In this document: positions 23,540 through 30,791 of the stretch, one piece after another
How positions within the stretch are numbered: the first letter of the stretch is position 1
Layout: the number at the start of each line of letters is the position of its first letter
Source: JBJHBP01 sp050485645
GTDB taxonomy: Bacteria > Pseudomonadota > Gammaproteobacteria > Steroidobacterales > Rariloculaceae
Length of the DNA stretch: 30,791 nt
Direction: 5' to 3'
Assembly: GCA_050485645.1 (NCBI GenBank)
Contig: JBJHBT010000043.1
Coordinates: forward strand, 1-30,791
The notes under the pieces: model-generated
Told to the model about the DNA's origin: nothing
Seen by the model: only the letters and a program-made list of their open reading frames with translations
Databases searched by the model: none
Translations under genes and position numbers: made by a program

Positions 23540-23716
23540 CGGCAGGGTGGCGGCATTCCGTTGCGACGACCTCCTGACTGCCAACGTAGCGCGCGAAGCC
23601 CTGTGCACGCAGCCGCCGAATCTCATCGAATTGACGAGATACGGCGACATGCTCCATCGAACAGTGTTTGGTTATTGCGGCAGCGGAAGCAGTCAGATGG
23701 GGACTGCGGAGGGCGC

Positions 23717-24238
23717 TCAGGTGTTCTGGTCGTCGAACAACGCTTGCAGGCTGTCGACCTCCAGCAACCGCTCGCCCCATTGCTCGATCTGCTCCGTTGT
23801 GGCGTCCCGCAATCGGAAAGCGACCCAGCTCGGCAACTCGCCGAATCGCCGGTTAAGCTGGCGCTTGAGGAGAGCCGCTTCGCCGTCCCTCAGTCCTTGC
23901 TCGCGACCCTGCTCGATGCCCTGCTCAATGCCCTGCTCGATGCCCTCGCGTAGCCACTCCTGCTCCCATTCCTGCATCCGCGCTTCGATCAGCGTGCCCA
24001 TAACTTCCAGGTCCTCCACGTTCTCCACGGGTCCTCCCGGTGTCCTTTGCAGTATAACTCTGTTGATCCAGACCACGAACGCGCGCCGCAGGCTCGCTTG
24101 CTCCGGCCGCACCAGCCATTCGCGCAGCAGCCGCAATTGGAAGCGGCCTCCAATCAGCGTAGTAGCTGTGTCTTTACTGTGAGGAACTTCCGTTTTTGCC
24201 AGAAATCGGTCTGTATCCTCCGGCGAGGACAGTCCCAC
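23717..24238 (-). pseudogene. Rpn-family nuclease/transposase, N-terminally truncated copy
   Basis: Only the C-terminal region remains. REWLVRPEQASLRRAFVVWINRVIL matches AEWLKAPEQASLRRAFVVWINRVIL of the intact copy, followed by the coiled-coil-like repeat EGIEQGIEQGIEQGREQGLRDGEAALLKRQLNRRFGELPSWV. The first about 35 residues of the open frame (MGLSSPEDTDRFLAKTEVPHSKD) have no counterpart in the intact copy and overlap the promoter region of the divergent Mrr-type gene. The PD-(D/E)XK core is absent, so it is probably inactive. Confidence 0.68.
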
Positions 24239-24246
24239 CGAGAAAA

Positions 24247-25086
24247 ATGTCGCGCAGACGTAACAGCCTGATCCTTGATCTCATCGCCGTCGCCACGAAA
24301 TTTCCCTGGTGGCTGAGCCTCTTGCTGGCCGCCGGTTCCTATATCGGCCTCGGCATGGTGAGTCAGCCCGACCAGGCAGCCCCGGGGAGCCTGGATAACC
24401 TTGGTGCCTCAGTCCTCGGGCAATTCGCCTACACATTCTCGCAGATCGGTCGCATCGTCCTGCCAGTAGTATTCGTGATCGCCGCGGTCACCAATGTCGC
24501 CCGGACTATCCGCACGGGAAAACTCGCCAACGATTACGCGCAAGGCAAAGATCCTGCCAGCTTCACGTGGCCGGAGTTCGAACAACTGGTTGAAGCCGTC
24601 TTTCGTCGCAGAGGCTTCTCCGTGAGCACAACACGATCGGGCGCGGACGGTGGAGTCGACCTGATCGCAAAGCGTGACGGGCAAAAGCTGCTGGTGCAAT
24701 GCAAACACTGGAATGCCCAGCGCGTGGGAGTCACGGTGGTGCGGGAACTGAAGGGTGTTGTGGCTGCCAGTGACGCGCAGGGCGGCGTAATCGTTTCATC
24801 CGGTCGGTTTACAAATGAAGTGGTAAGCTTTTCACGGCGGGCTGGCATTGAGTTGATCGATGGAAAGGCTTTGCATCGGATGGCAAGCGATGGAAGTTCC
24901 CAAAACAACGCAGCAAGCCGCGCCAGCGAAGAACAAAATCCTGACGCAGCGATACCAACAACACCGCAATGTCGATCCTGCGGAGCTGAGATGATCCTCA
25001 GAACCGCACGGCGAGGCACGAAGGCGGGGCAGCAGTTCTGGGGCTGTTCGCAGTATCCACGTTGTCGCACCACCCATTCTGCATAG
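24247..25086 (+). CDS. Mrr-type membrane-anchored restriction endonuclease with C-terminal zinc ribbon
   Basis: 279 residues. Two membrane segments lie at about 18-38 (KFPWWLSLLLAAGSYIGLG) and 65-85 (QIGRIVLPVVFVIAAVTNVA). The Mrr catalytic domain spans about 105-212: FEQLVEAVFRRRGFSV, then GADGGVDLI with Asp 138 and LLVQCKHW with the QxK pair (Gln 151, Lys 153). A topoisomerase-type zinc ribbon closes the protein (CRSCGAEM, Cys 242/245; FWGCSQYPRC, Cys 267/273). Proteins of this design are annotated as restriction endonucleases, and some cut modified DNA; the specificity is unknown. ATG 24247 was chosen; only a weak GAG precedes it. The gene sits between Rpn copies, on the opposite strand. 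Confidence 0.87.
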   Translation: MSRRRNSLILDLIAVATKFPWWLSLLLAAGSYIGLGMVSQPDQAAPGSLDNLGASVLGQFAYTFSQIGRIVLPVVFVIAAVTNVARTIRTGKLANDYAQGKDPASFTWPEFEQLVEAVFRRRGFSVSTTRSGADGGVDLIAKRDGQKLLVQCKHWNAQRVGVTVVRELKGVVAASDAQGGVIVSSGRFTNEVVSFSRRAGIELIDGKALHRMASDGSSQNNAASRASEEQNPDAAIPTTPQCRSCGAEMILRTARRGTKAGQQFWGCSQYPRCRTTHSA

Positions 25087-25110
25087 GCAGACTACCAACA
25101 AACTTCGTGG

Positions 25111-26073
25111 TCACTGCTCGCCGAAGACGGCCCCCAGGCTGTCGGCGCTCAGGATCCGCTCACCCCAGCGCTCAAGCTGCGCGGTGTCGGCCTGCTGTAG
25201 GCGTGGCCATACCGAGTCGGGCAATTCGCCGAAGCGTTGGCACAACAGACGATGCAGCAAGAATGCCTCGCCTTCACGCAGACCTGCCTGACGCCCTTCC
25301 TCACGACCCTTTTCCCTGGATGCTGCGTCCCATTCACGCATCCGGACTTCCAGCAAGGTGCTCATCTCTTCCAGCTCCTCTACGCCCACGATAGGGCCAC
25401 CCGGCTTGCGGGCAAGTATAACCCTGTTGATCCAGACCACGAACGCGCGTCGCAGACTCGCCTGCTCCGGCGCTTTCAGCCACTCGGCCAGCGAACTTAC
25501 GATGCGAAGCACGTCCGCTGGCCTGCGGCTGTTCTCGAGTCGCACCAGCGCCGCGACAAGATTGCGCAGCGGTTCCAGCTCGCTGTCGCGGTAACGTCCT
25601 TCGTCTATCAGCAGGAAACGCATCTGCGGCTGATACGCGGCAAGTGCACGCGGCCCGTGCTGGATCAGCTCCTCCAGCACAACCGGCCCCCTCCAGCGTC
25701 TTGCACCGTTGTACAGCACGATTGGAAGCACCGGCGGCAGCTTGCCATCAGCGCCTAGCTGCTTCGTGCGAATCAGATCCTGAAAATGCAGCGACACGTA
25801 GTTCTGGATACGCACAGCCATGTAGCGCTCGACCCGCGACTGAAACTCGAGCAGCAGGTATACGTAGACCCACTCTGTGCCCCAACGCACCCGCCATACG
25901 ACGTCGTTGCTGCGTTTTCGGAGGTCGTCGCTGACGAAGTGGCTGTTTACCTTTTCGAGCGAGCCGAAGTCGAGTTCGGCGATCCAGTCCTCGCGAACAA
26001 ATCCCTCGAGAAGATCACGCACCATCTGCGGATGCGAGAACAGCAGCTTGTAGGCCTGATCGTGATCCGGCAT
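25111..26073 (-). CDS. Rpn-family recombination-promoting nuclease/putative transposase, intact copy
   Basis: 320 residues. MPDHDQAYKLLFSHPQMVRDLLEGFV is the standard N-terminus. The PD-(D/E)XK core is visible: the Asp of RSNDVVWRVRW and VYVYLLLEFQS with the ExQ variant of the ExK motif. The rest matches the family up to LREGEAFLLHRLLCQRFGELPDSVWPRLQQ and the end FGEQ. Proteins like E. coli RpnA cut DNA and raise RecA-independent recombination, and some act in phage defence with small internal products. ATG 26073 has AAGGA eight bases upstream. An in-frame opening to 26136 exists but has no such site. Confidence 0.88.
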   Translation of the reverse strand: MPDHDQAYKLLFSHPQMVRDLLEGFVREDWIAELDFGSLEKVNSHFVSDDLRKRSNDVVWRVRWGTEWVYVYLLLEFQSRVERYMAVRIQNYVSLHFQDLIRTKQLGADGKLPPVLPIVLYNGARRWRGPVVLEELIQHGPRALAAYQPQMRFLLIDEGRYRDSELEPLRNLVAALVRLENSRRPADVLRIVSSLAEWLKAPEQASLRRAFVVWINRVILARKPGGPIVGVEELEEMSTLLEVRMREWDAASREKGREEGRQAGLREGEAFLLHRLLCQRFGELPDSVWPRLQQADTAQLERWGERILSADSLGAVFGEQ

Positions 26074-26303
26074 CGCGCCATCCTTGCGCGCAGCGTGTCC
26101 TTCCGTGACGCACAACTTATCGGCGACCGGCCCCATCCCGCAGCACGCAATTCTGCTTGGTGACTCCAGAAATGCCCGTCAAAGGAGGTAGCCCACTCGA
26201 TCTCAGAAGAATGACCCGCGGGCTGGTCATCTCGGCAAGCAATTGACCTCCCCCGCCCCGCCTGCTCTCATAACCCGCACTCCCGCACCCACCGAGCGAC
26301 ACC

Positions 26304-26666
26304 ATGAACCTCGACGAGCTCAAAGCCACCCTGCGCGCCTTCGCCGACGAGCGCGACTGGGATCAGTTTCACTCCCCCAAGAACCTCTCGATGGCCCTCA
26401 GCGTCGAGGTCGCCGAGCTGCTCGAGCATTTTCAGTGGCGCACCGAGGCCGAATCCCATGCGCTGGCGCCGGAGACGGCCGAGCAGGTCGCCGAGGAAAT
26501 CGCGGACATACAGATCTACCTCGTCCGGCTCGCCGACAAGCTCAGCGTGGACATCGAGGCGGCCGTCGGCCGCAAGATCGAGACCAACCGGCGCAAGTAC
26601 CCGGCGGACAAGGCGCGCGGGGACGCTTCCAAGTACACGAAGTATGCGGGAGAGCCGGAGGCGTGA
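26304..26666 (+). CDS. MazG-like nucleotide pyrophosphohydrolase
   Basis: 120 residues. The all-helical MazG fold shows its metal-binding residues: EVAELLEHFQW (Glu 35, Glu 38) and EEIADIQIYLVRLAD (Glu 65, Asp 68). Related enzymes hydrolyse non-canonical or ordinary (d)NTPs to monophosphates. NLSMALSVEVAELLEHFQW is very like the RS21-C6/dCTPase type. The stop overlaps the GTG start of the DUF2075 gene (GTGA), so they form one unit. Confidence 0.88.
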   Translation: MNLDELKATLRAFADERDWDQFHSPKNLSMALSVEVAELLEHFQWRTEAESHALAPETAEQVAEEIADIQIYLVRLADKLSVDIEAAVGRKIETNRRKYPADKARGDASKYTKYAGEPEA

Positions 26667-27466
26667 TCGTCTATTCCGCGACTCGGGCCGAGTTCACGGC
26701 CGACGTCTACGCCAACGTCATCGAAGCGAAAATCCTGGCCGCGTTCCGCCGGCGCCTGGGCCGCAAGCCACCCGACAGCGAGATCACCGCGTGGCGGAAC
26801 TCGATGGGCTACATGAACAACGCGCTCGTCGACGGCCGGATTCCGGGCGACGCCGGCGTTGCGATCGAGTACCGGATTCCGCTGACGTCGAACCGCATCG
26901 ACTTCATCCTCACCGGCGAGAATGCGGAACGCAATGCCGTGGCCGTCATCGTCGAGCTCAAGCAATGGTCGGAGGTGGAGCCGACGGAGAAGGATGCGGT
27001 CGTCGTGACCTTCGTCGGCCGGGCGAAGCGGGAGGTGACCCACCCGTCTTATCAGGCATGGACGTATGCCTCGCTCATCAGGGATTTCAATTCGGCCGTT
27101 CAGGACGAGGAAATCGAGCTCGCGCCGTGCGCGTATCTGCACAACTGCGCCTCCGGCGAGGTGATCCAGTCGGACTTCTATGCCGAGCACACCCGCAAGG
27201 CGCCCGCGTTCATCCGTGGCGACACGCTGGCGCTCAGAAGCTTTCTGAAGCGCGATATCCGATACGGCGACCGGTCGAACGTGCTGTACCGCATCGAGAC
27301 GGGCACGCTCAAACCGTCGAAAGGCCTGGTCGATCATCTCGTATCGCTGTTGCAGGGCAACCAGGAATTCAAGCTGATCGACGAGCAGAAAATCGTCTAT
27401 GAGACGGCGCTCGCGTTGGCGGAGAAGGCACAGCTGGGCCGCAAGCAGGTGCTGATCGTCGAATGA
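26663..27466 (+). pseudogene. DUF2075 helicase-type protein, truncated just before Walker A
   Basis: 267 residues from GTG 26663. The sequence matches the N-terminal region of DUF2075 (Schlafen-like ATP-binding/helicase) proteins: MIVYSATRAEF-like start, SWRNSMGYMNNAL, GVAIEYRIPLTSNRIDFIL, VIVELKQW, HPSYQAWTYASLI, CAYLHNC, DRSNVLYRIETG, and SLLQGNQEFKLIDEQKIVYETAL. A PD-(D/E)XK-like pattern is present (Asp 80, Glu 98, Lys 100). In the family, KQVLIVE is followed by GGPGTGKS. Here a stop follows Glu directly, and the downstream DNA is unrelated, so the ATPase part has been lost or displaced. It probably makes only the N-terminal domain, if anything. Confidence 0.82.
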
Positions 27467-27540
27467 CAGGATGTTGCATTCCCGCGAACGTTCGTGCATT
27501 TTCTCTCTCGGCACGCCCTACTCAAACACTTGATGACATT

Positions 27541-29901
27541 ATGAAAGGCTTCTTTGCATATCCTGCGGAGCCCGAATCGACGAGCGAGACGATCGAAGGT
27601 GCCGTAAAGCAGTTCAATCACATTCAGACATCAGACCACGTCCAAAGCTGGCGCGCACTGGACATCCCAGGTCGATTTATCCCGCACGAGGTTATGTCGG
27701 CCATTGATCGGTGTGACTTCTTGATAGCCGATATTACTCGCCTTAACTTTAATGTTACATTCGAGATTGGTTACAGTATCGGCAGACGGAAGCGTTTGGT
27801 GCTCACACGAAACCGCGCGCTCATAGATAAAGACGCCACTCTACGACAGCTCGGTATTTACGACATAATCGGCCACAGGGAGTACGAGAACTCCGCTCAG
27901 CTTGTGGGCATAATTCAGCGAGTAAAAGACTCTAGACCCATCGAGGTCGCCGAGACAATCAACTACAAGAGTCCTGTATATCTGCTCGACACCCGATGGA
28001 AGACTGATTTTTCGAACCGAATTCTCGCACGCCTGAAGAGGACAGGCCTGCGGTTTCGAACGTTTGATCCGCAGGAACAGCCACGGCTTTCGGCCCCGGA
28101 AGCGATTTCCCAAGTCGCGCAATCGCTCGGCGTGGTTCTTCAGCTGCACAACAAAGATACGGAAGGTCACTACGTTCACAATCTGCGCGCAAGCTTTCTA
28201 TGTGGCCTAGCCAAGGCCATGGAAAAGGAAATCATTCTTCTCCAAGACTCCTCTGAGCCGGTCTCGCTTGATTTTAGAGAACTCACGACTACCTGCCATA
28301 ACAACGACCAGATAGATGCCGCTGTTGCTCAGCTCGCGCCGCGTATTGTCGAGGCAATGCAGCGCGACCGTCGCGTGTCGAGTGAGCGGCGGGTCAGCGG
28401 CCTAGAAGGTCTAGACTTGGGGGCCTCGGCGGCCGAAAACGAATATCGGGAGCTACAAGAGTACTATGTCGAAACAGACGCTTACCTTCGCACCAAGAGA
28501 GGGGAGGCGCGATTAGTGGTGGGTAGAAAGGGGTCCGGGAAAACTGCGGCCTTTTATCAGGTATGCGCGAACGTTCAACGAGGTAACAAATCGATAATTC
28601 TTGACTTGAAGCCGGAGGGTTACAAGCTCGTAAAGCTGAAGGAGGCGGTACTCCGGATGCTCACAGCAGGCTCCTTCGAGCACACCATTACCGCCTTCTG
28701 GGAGTACCTACTATGGATGGAAATAGCGCACCGTATCCTAAGTGCCGATCGCACTTTGCATCAGCGCGACCATCGCATATTCAAGCCGTACATCGACCTT
28801 GAACATGCATACGGGGGCACCGAGGCCGCGTTAGCTAGTGGGTTCTCCGAAAGACTGTCGGCCCTCATCGACAGAATCTCCGCCCGCTACCGAAGCCAGT
28901 TTGGGCAATACGAAGACGTCTCGCTAAGCGATGCACAAGTAACCCAGATCGTTTACGAGCACGATATCGTATCGCTAAAGCGGAATGTCACGCAGTACCT
29001 CGAATTCAAGGAGAACGTATGGATCTTGATCGACAATCTCGATAAGGGTTGGGCTGCTCACGGCATCAAATCGGAGGATCTCCTGATTATCAGGACGCTC
29101 TTGGAATCGATGCGCAAGGTGGAGAGGGAGATTCAAAGTCTGGGCGTAGATGCGCACGGAGTAGTGTTTCTTAGAAACGATGTATTTGAATTTCTGGTAG
29201 AGGAATCTCCAGACCGAGGCAAGGAGTCCAAAACGCTACTAGACTGGTCTAACCCCAAGATGCTTCGCGAACTCATGAGGCGCCGATTAGCTCGCACCCG
29301 CTCTAACAACACATCGACCTTTGAAGACGTTTGGCTATCGCTGGCGGTGAGTCACTATCAAGGGGAAGAGAGTGCGACGTTTCTAATTGATAGGTGCCTC
29401 ATGCGGCCGCGATATCTCATCAATCTAGTCAATTACTGTAAAGCGCATGCGATTAATTTGGGACACCCCAGAATCGAAGAGGACGATATTCATGAGGGCC
29501 TCAAGGCGTTTTCCAACGACTTGGTCGAGGACATCGACCTAGAAATCAGGGATGTTTTCCCGAACGTGGAGAACGTGCTTTATGCCTTCATTGGTGCCCC
29601 GTACCAGCTTACTCTCGACCAGGTGTGCAGCACTCTCACTGACTGGGGCGTCGCCACAGAATCGGTCTTAGACGCCTTAGATGTTCTGCTATGGTACGGA
29701 TTTCTCGGATTTTCAGACGGCGCGTCAGAGCCTCAGTACATCTATTCTGTAAACTACAACATGCATGTACTTCGTGGTTTGCATACTCGCTTGGGAAAGA
29801 AAGGTGCGACCTACACAATCAATCCTGCGTTTTGGTATGGATTACAGGTCGAAGGACTGCCAGAGGTGGCCCCCATTGGTTGGACAGGGAATCGGATCTG
29901 A
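27541..29901 (+). CDS. Tandem deoxyribosyltransferase/TIR-like domains fused to a P-loop ATPase, candidate defence protein
   Basis: 786 residues from ATG 27541; ATG 27463 would add 26 residues of poor quality, and no clear ribosome-binding site is visible. Domain 1 (about 1-130): GRFIPHEVMSAIDRCDFLIADIT, then LNFNVTFEIGYSIGRRKRL, with Glu 75 at the catalytic Glu position of nucleoside deoxyribosyltransferase/TIR-like folds. Domain 2 (about 143-275): SPVYLLDTRWKTDFS, AISQVAQSLGVVLQLHNK, ASFLCGLAKAMEKEIILLQD; same outline but no Glu (Cys 221 region). ATPase (about 300-786): Walker A GRKGSGKTA (328-336), Walker B WILIDNLD (494-501), and VVFLRNDVFEF (541-551), close to the Sll1717-type P-loop family as I recall it. 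Base composition is clearly lower in GC than its neighbours. It follows the broken DUF2075 gene and precedes an IS3 element. Sensor-effector defence is inferred from domains and setting. Confidence 0.78.
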   Translation: MKGFFAYPAEPESTSETIEGAVKQFNHIQTSDHVQSWRALDIPGRFIPHEVMSAIDRCDFLIADITRLNFNVTFEIGYSIGRRKRLVLTRNRALIDKDATLRQLGIYDIIGHREYENSAQLVGIIQRVKDSRPIEVAETINYKSPVYLLDTRWKTDFSNRILARLKRTGLRFRTFDPQEQPRLSAPEAISQVAQSLGVVLQLHNKDTEGHYVHNLRASFLCGLAKAMEKEIILLQDSSEPVSLDFRELTTTCHNNDQIDAAVAQLAPRIVEAMQRDRRVSSERRVSGLEGLDLGASAAENEYRELQEYYVETDAYLRTKRGEARLVVGRKGSGKTAAFYQVCANVQRGNKSIILDLKPEGYKLVKLKEAVLRMLTAGSFEHTITAFWEYLLWMEIAHRILSADRTLHQRDHRIFKPYIDLEHAYGGTEAALASGFSERLSALIDRISARYRSQFGQYEDVSLSDAQVTQIVYEHDIVSLKRNVTQYLEFKENVWILIDNLDKGWAAHGIKSEDLLIIRTLLESMRKVEREIQSLGVDAHGVVFLRNDVFEFLVEESPDRGKESKTLLDWSNPKMLRELMRRRLARTRSNNTSTFEDVWLSLAVSHYQGEESATFLIDRCLMRPRYLINLVNYCKAHAINLGHPRIEEDDIHEGLKAFSNDLVEDIDLEIRDVFPNVENVLYAFIGAPYQLTLDQVCSTLTDWGVATESVLDALDVLLWYGFLGFSDGASEPQYIYSVNYNMHVLRGLHTRLGKKGATYTINPAFWYGLQVEGLPEVAPIGWTGNRI

Positions 29902-29949
29902 TAAGTGAAATCTTCTGGCCTATTATTCTCGGCAGAGAAGGAGCAGAAG

Positions 29950-30240
29950 ATGACCCGAAGGAAGCGACGTAATCATTCGTCCGCGTTTAAAGCGAAGGTG
30001 GCGCTAGCCGCGCTGAAGGGCGAGCGTACCTTGGCGGAACTGGCCGAACAGTTCGATGTTCACCCCAATCAGATTCAAGACTGGAAGAAGCGCTTGGTCG
30101 AGGGCGCGGATGACGTGTTCGGCGGGAACGCGGTACAAGCCCAGCACAACGAGCGGGAGGTAGAGAAACTCCATGCGAAGATCGGACAGCTGGCGATGGA
30201 GAACGATTTTTTAGCCAAAGTGCTCGGGCGCGACCGATGA
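29950..30240 (+). CDS. IS3-family transposase OrfA
   Basis: 96 residues. MTRRKRRNHSSAFKAKVALAALKGERTLAELAEQFDVHPNQIQDWKKRLVE is the helix-turn-helix of IS3 OrfA, followed by a leucine-zipper-like helix (REVEKLHAKIGQLAMENDFLAKVL). Its TGA overlaps the ATG of orfB (ATGA); a frameshifted OrfAB product may be the active transposase. ATG 29950 follows AGAAGGAGCAGAAG. Confidence 0.9.
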   Translation: MTRRKRRNHSSAFKAKVALAALKGERTLAELAEQFDVHPNQIQDWKKRLVEGADDVFGGNAVQAQHNEREVEKLHAKIGQLAMENDFLAKVLGRDR

Positions 30241-30638
30241 GTGAACGCCGAGCGCAAATACAGATGGAGCACGAACTGCCCAAGACGCGCCGCTGCGAAC
30301 TGCTCGGGATCGCACGCTCGACAGCGTACTACCGGCCTGAGCCGATCAGCGGGGCGGATATGATGCTGATGCGACTCATTGACCAGATCCACTTGCAGTG
30401 GCCGTTTTACGGCAGCCGGCGGATACGCAATGAATTGGAGGATCTCGGCCACTGGGTCAATCGCAAACACGTGCGGCGGCTGATGCGTCAGATGGACCTC
30501 AGAGCACTGTATCCACGCCGTCGCACGAGCCAGCCGGGCAAGGGGCATAAGATCTATCCCTACCTGCTGAGGGAGCTTGCCATCGAACGACCGAACCAGG
30601 TCTGGGCGACGGACATCTGCTACATCCCGATGGCCCCC
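30237..30638 (+). pseudogene. IS3-family transposase OrfB (integrase), 5' part only
   Basis: About 134 residues. It begins MSERRAQIQMEHELPKTRRCELLGIARSTAYY, continues with the HTH_21 segment YGSRRIRNELEDLGHWVNRKHVRRLMRQMDLRALYPRR, and reaches the first catalytic Asp of the rve DDE core in PNQVWATDICYIPMA. There homology stops; the open frame goes on to 30725 but reads IS21 end sequence. The second Asp and the Glu are missing, so the transposase is dead. Confidence 0.85.
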
Positions 30639-30791
30639 GGCGGCCACCCCAAATTCCCCCATCCGTGGCCGGGTCAAATTCCCCCAGCTGACAGCGACGG
30701 GACGGTGTGTGTTTACGCGCTCTGAGCGCGCTTTGCAACTCGCGCCGCTGCCTCTTTCAGGCGCCAGCTCTTGCCCTCGAACTTCAGCAGA
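30639..30791 (-). mobile_element. IS21-family insertion sequence, terminal part
   Basis: The end of an IstA/IstB element with repeated terminal boxes: CAAATTCCCCCA occurs at 30650-30661 and 30675-30686 in similar flanks (both within GGCC-starting 20-mers). The istB gene end lies just inside. The element extends beyond the window, and the exact junction in the IS3 orfB is uncertain within a few bases of 30638. Confidence 0.72.
30713..30791 (-). CDS. IS21-family IstB ATPase helper, C-terminal end only
   Basis: The minus strand reads LLKFEGKSWRLKEAAARV, then AKRAQSA and a TAA stop at 30713-30715. This is the usual C-terminus of the IstB-like ATP-binding protein that assists IS21 transposition. 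Only 25 codons are inside the window. Confidence 0.78.
   Translation of the reverse strand, partial: LLKFEGKSWRLKEAAARVAKRAQSA

Larger units (their letters stand above)
29867..30638 (+). mobile_element. IS3-family insertion sequence, interrupted at its 3' end
   Basis: Two overlapping transposase genes (orfA 29950-30240 and orfB from 30237) identify an IS3-family element. The left end is placed at about 29867, where the preceding gene's frame changes character, and about 80 bp before orfA as usual; I could not verify the terminal repeat. The right end is missing because an IS21-type element joins within orfB near 30638. Confidence 0.6.

Noticed and set aside
23529..23655. Small minus-strand open frame (about 42 codons) upstream of the deleted Rpn copy
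   Set aside because: No proper ribosome-binding spacing and no recognisable similarity; it may be degraded DNA between the two Rpn relics.
26516..27514. 332-codon open frame antisense to the MazG and DUF2075 genes
   Set aside because: It spans two recognised genes and the junction on the other strand; Arg- and Asp-rich translation without domains.
1..30791. CRISPR arrays, tRNA and rRNA genes
   Set aside because: No regularly spaced direct repeats and no tRNA- or rRNA-like stretches were noticed on either strand; only the short tandem repeats listed were found.

Overview
The window looks like chromosome of a GC-rich gammaproteobacterium. It carries a TonB-dependent outer-membrane receptor, a MetR-type LysR regulator, NnrS and YafY/WYL genes, with dense GC-rich coding and many start/stop overlaps. 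Genus cannot be read from the sequence. No rRNA, tRNA or CRISPR array was seen.

Region 1 (1-5.2 kb) holds the 5' part of a secreted protein gene whose signal-peptide region contains an 8-bp tandem repeat. It is followed by a BtuB-like TonB-dependent receptor, a cobalamin-independent methionine-synthase-like enzyme, and its divergent regulator MetR. Region 2 (5.3-8.8 kb) is a leftward five-gene operon: DUF2059 protein, YtrA-type GntR repressor (TTG start), ABC ATPase and two membrane proteins. A 24-bp palindrome lies in front of it. Region 3 (8.9-13.3 kb) has a MoaD/ThiS-like protein ending in Gly-Gly coupled to an Asp-box beta-propeller, then a serine hydrolase and a metallo-beta-lactamase-fold hydrolase transcribed divergently.

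Region 4 (13.4-16.8 kb) has a GST-GFA gene pair and nnrS, facing a WYL regulator. Related GGAC...GTCC palindromes sit before the GST gene and in the nnrS/regulator gap. Region 5 (16.8-18.3 kb) is a RelB/RelE-like toxin-antitoxin pair and an ArsR-SRPBCC pair. The arsR promoter appears to give a leaderless transcript, with an operator over the start codon. Region 6 (18.3-21.1 kb) is a compact operon of an SDR-DoxX fusion, a DUF2269 membrane protein and a SEC-C protein.

Region 7 (21.2-30.8 kb) is an accessory defence-type island. It has an intact MntA/HepT (type VII toxin-antitoxin) pair beside a deleted relic of the same module, three Rpn-family nuclease/transposase copies (one intact, two broken), and an Mrr-type membrane endonuclease with a zinc ribbon. 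It also has a MazG-like pyrophosphohydrolase and a DUF2075 helicase gene cut off just before its Walker A motif. The cut joins a lower-GC gene for a 786-residue protein: two nucleoside-deoxyribosyltransferase/TIR-like domains (only the first keeps the catalytic-type Glu) fused to a P-loop ATPase. The island ends in an IS3-family element that is itself interrupted by an IS21-family element. The 786-residue protein is the best candidate here for an undescribed defence system.
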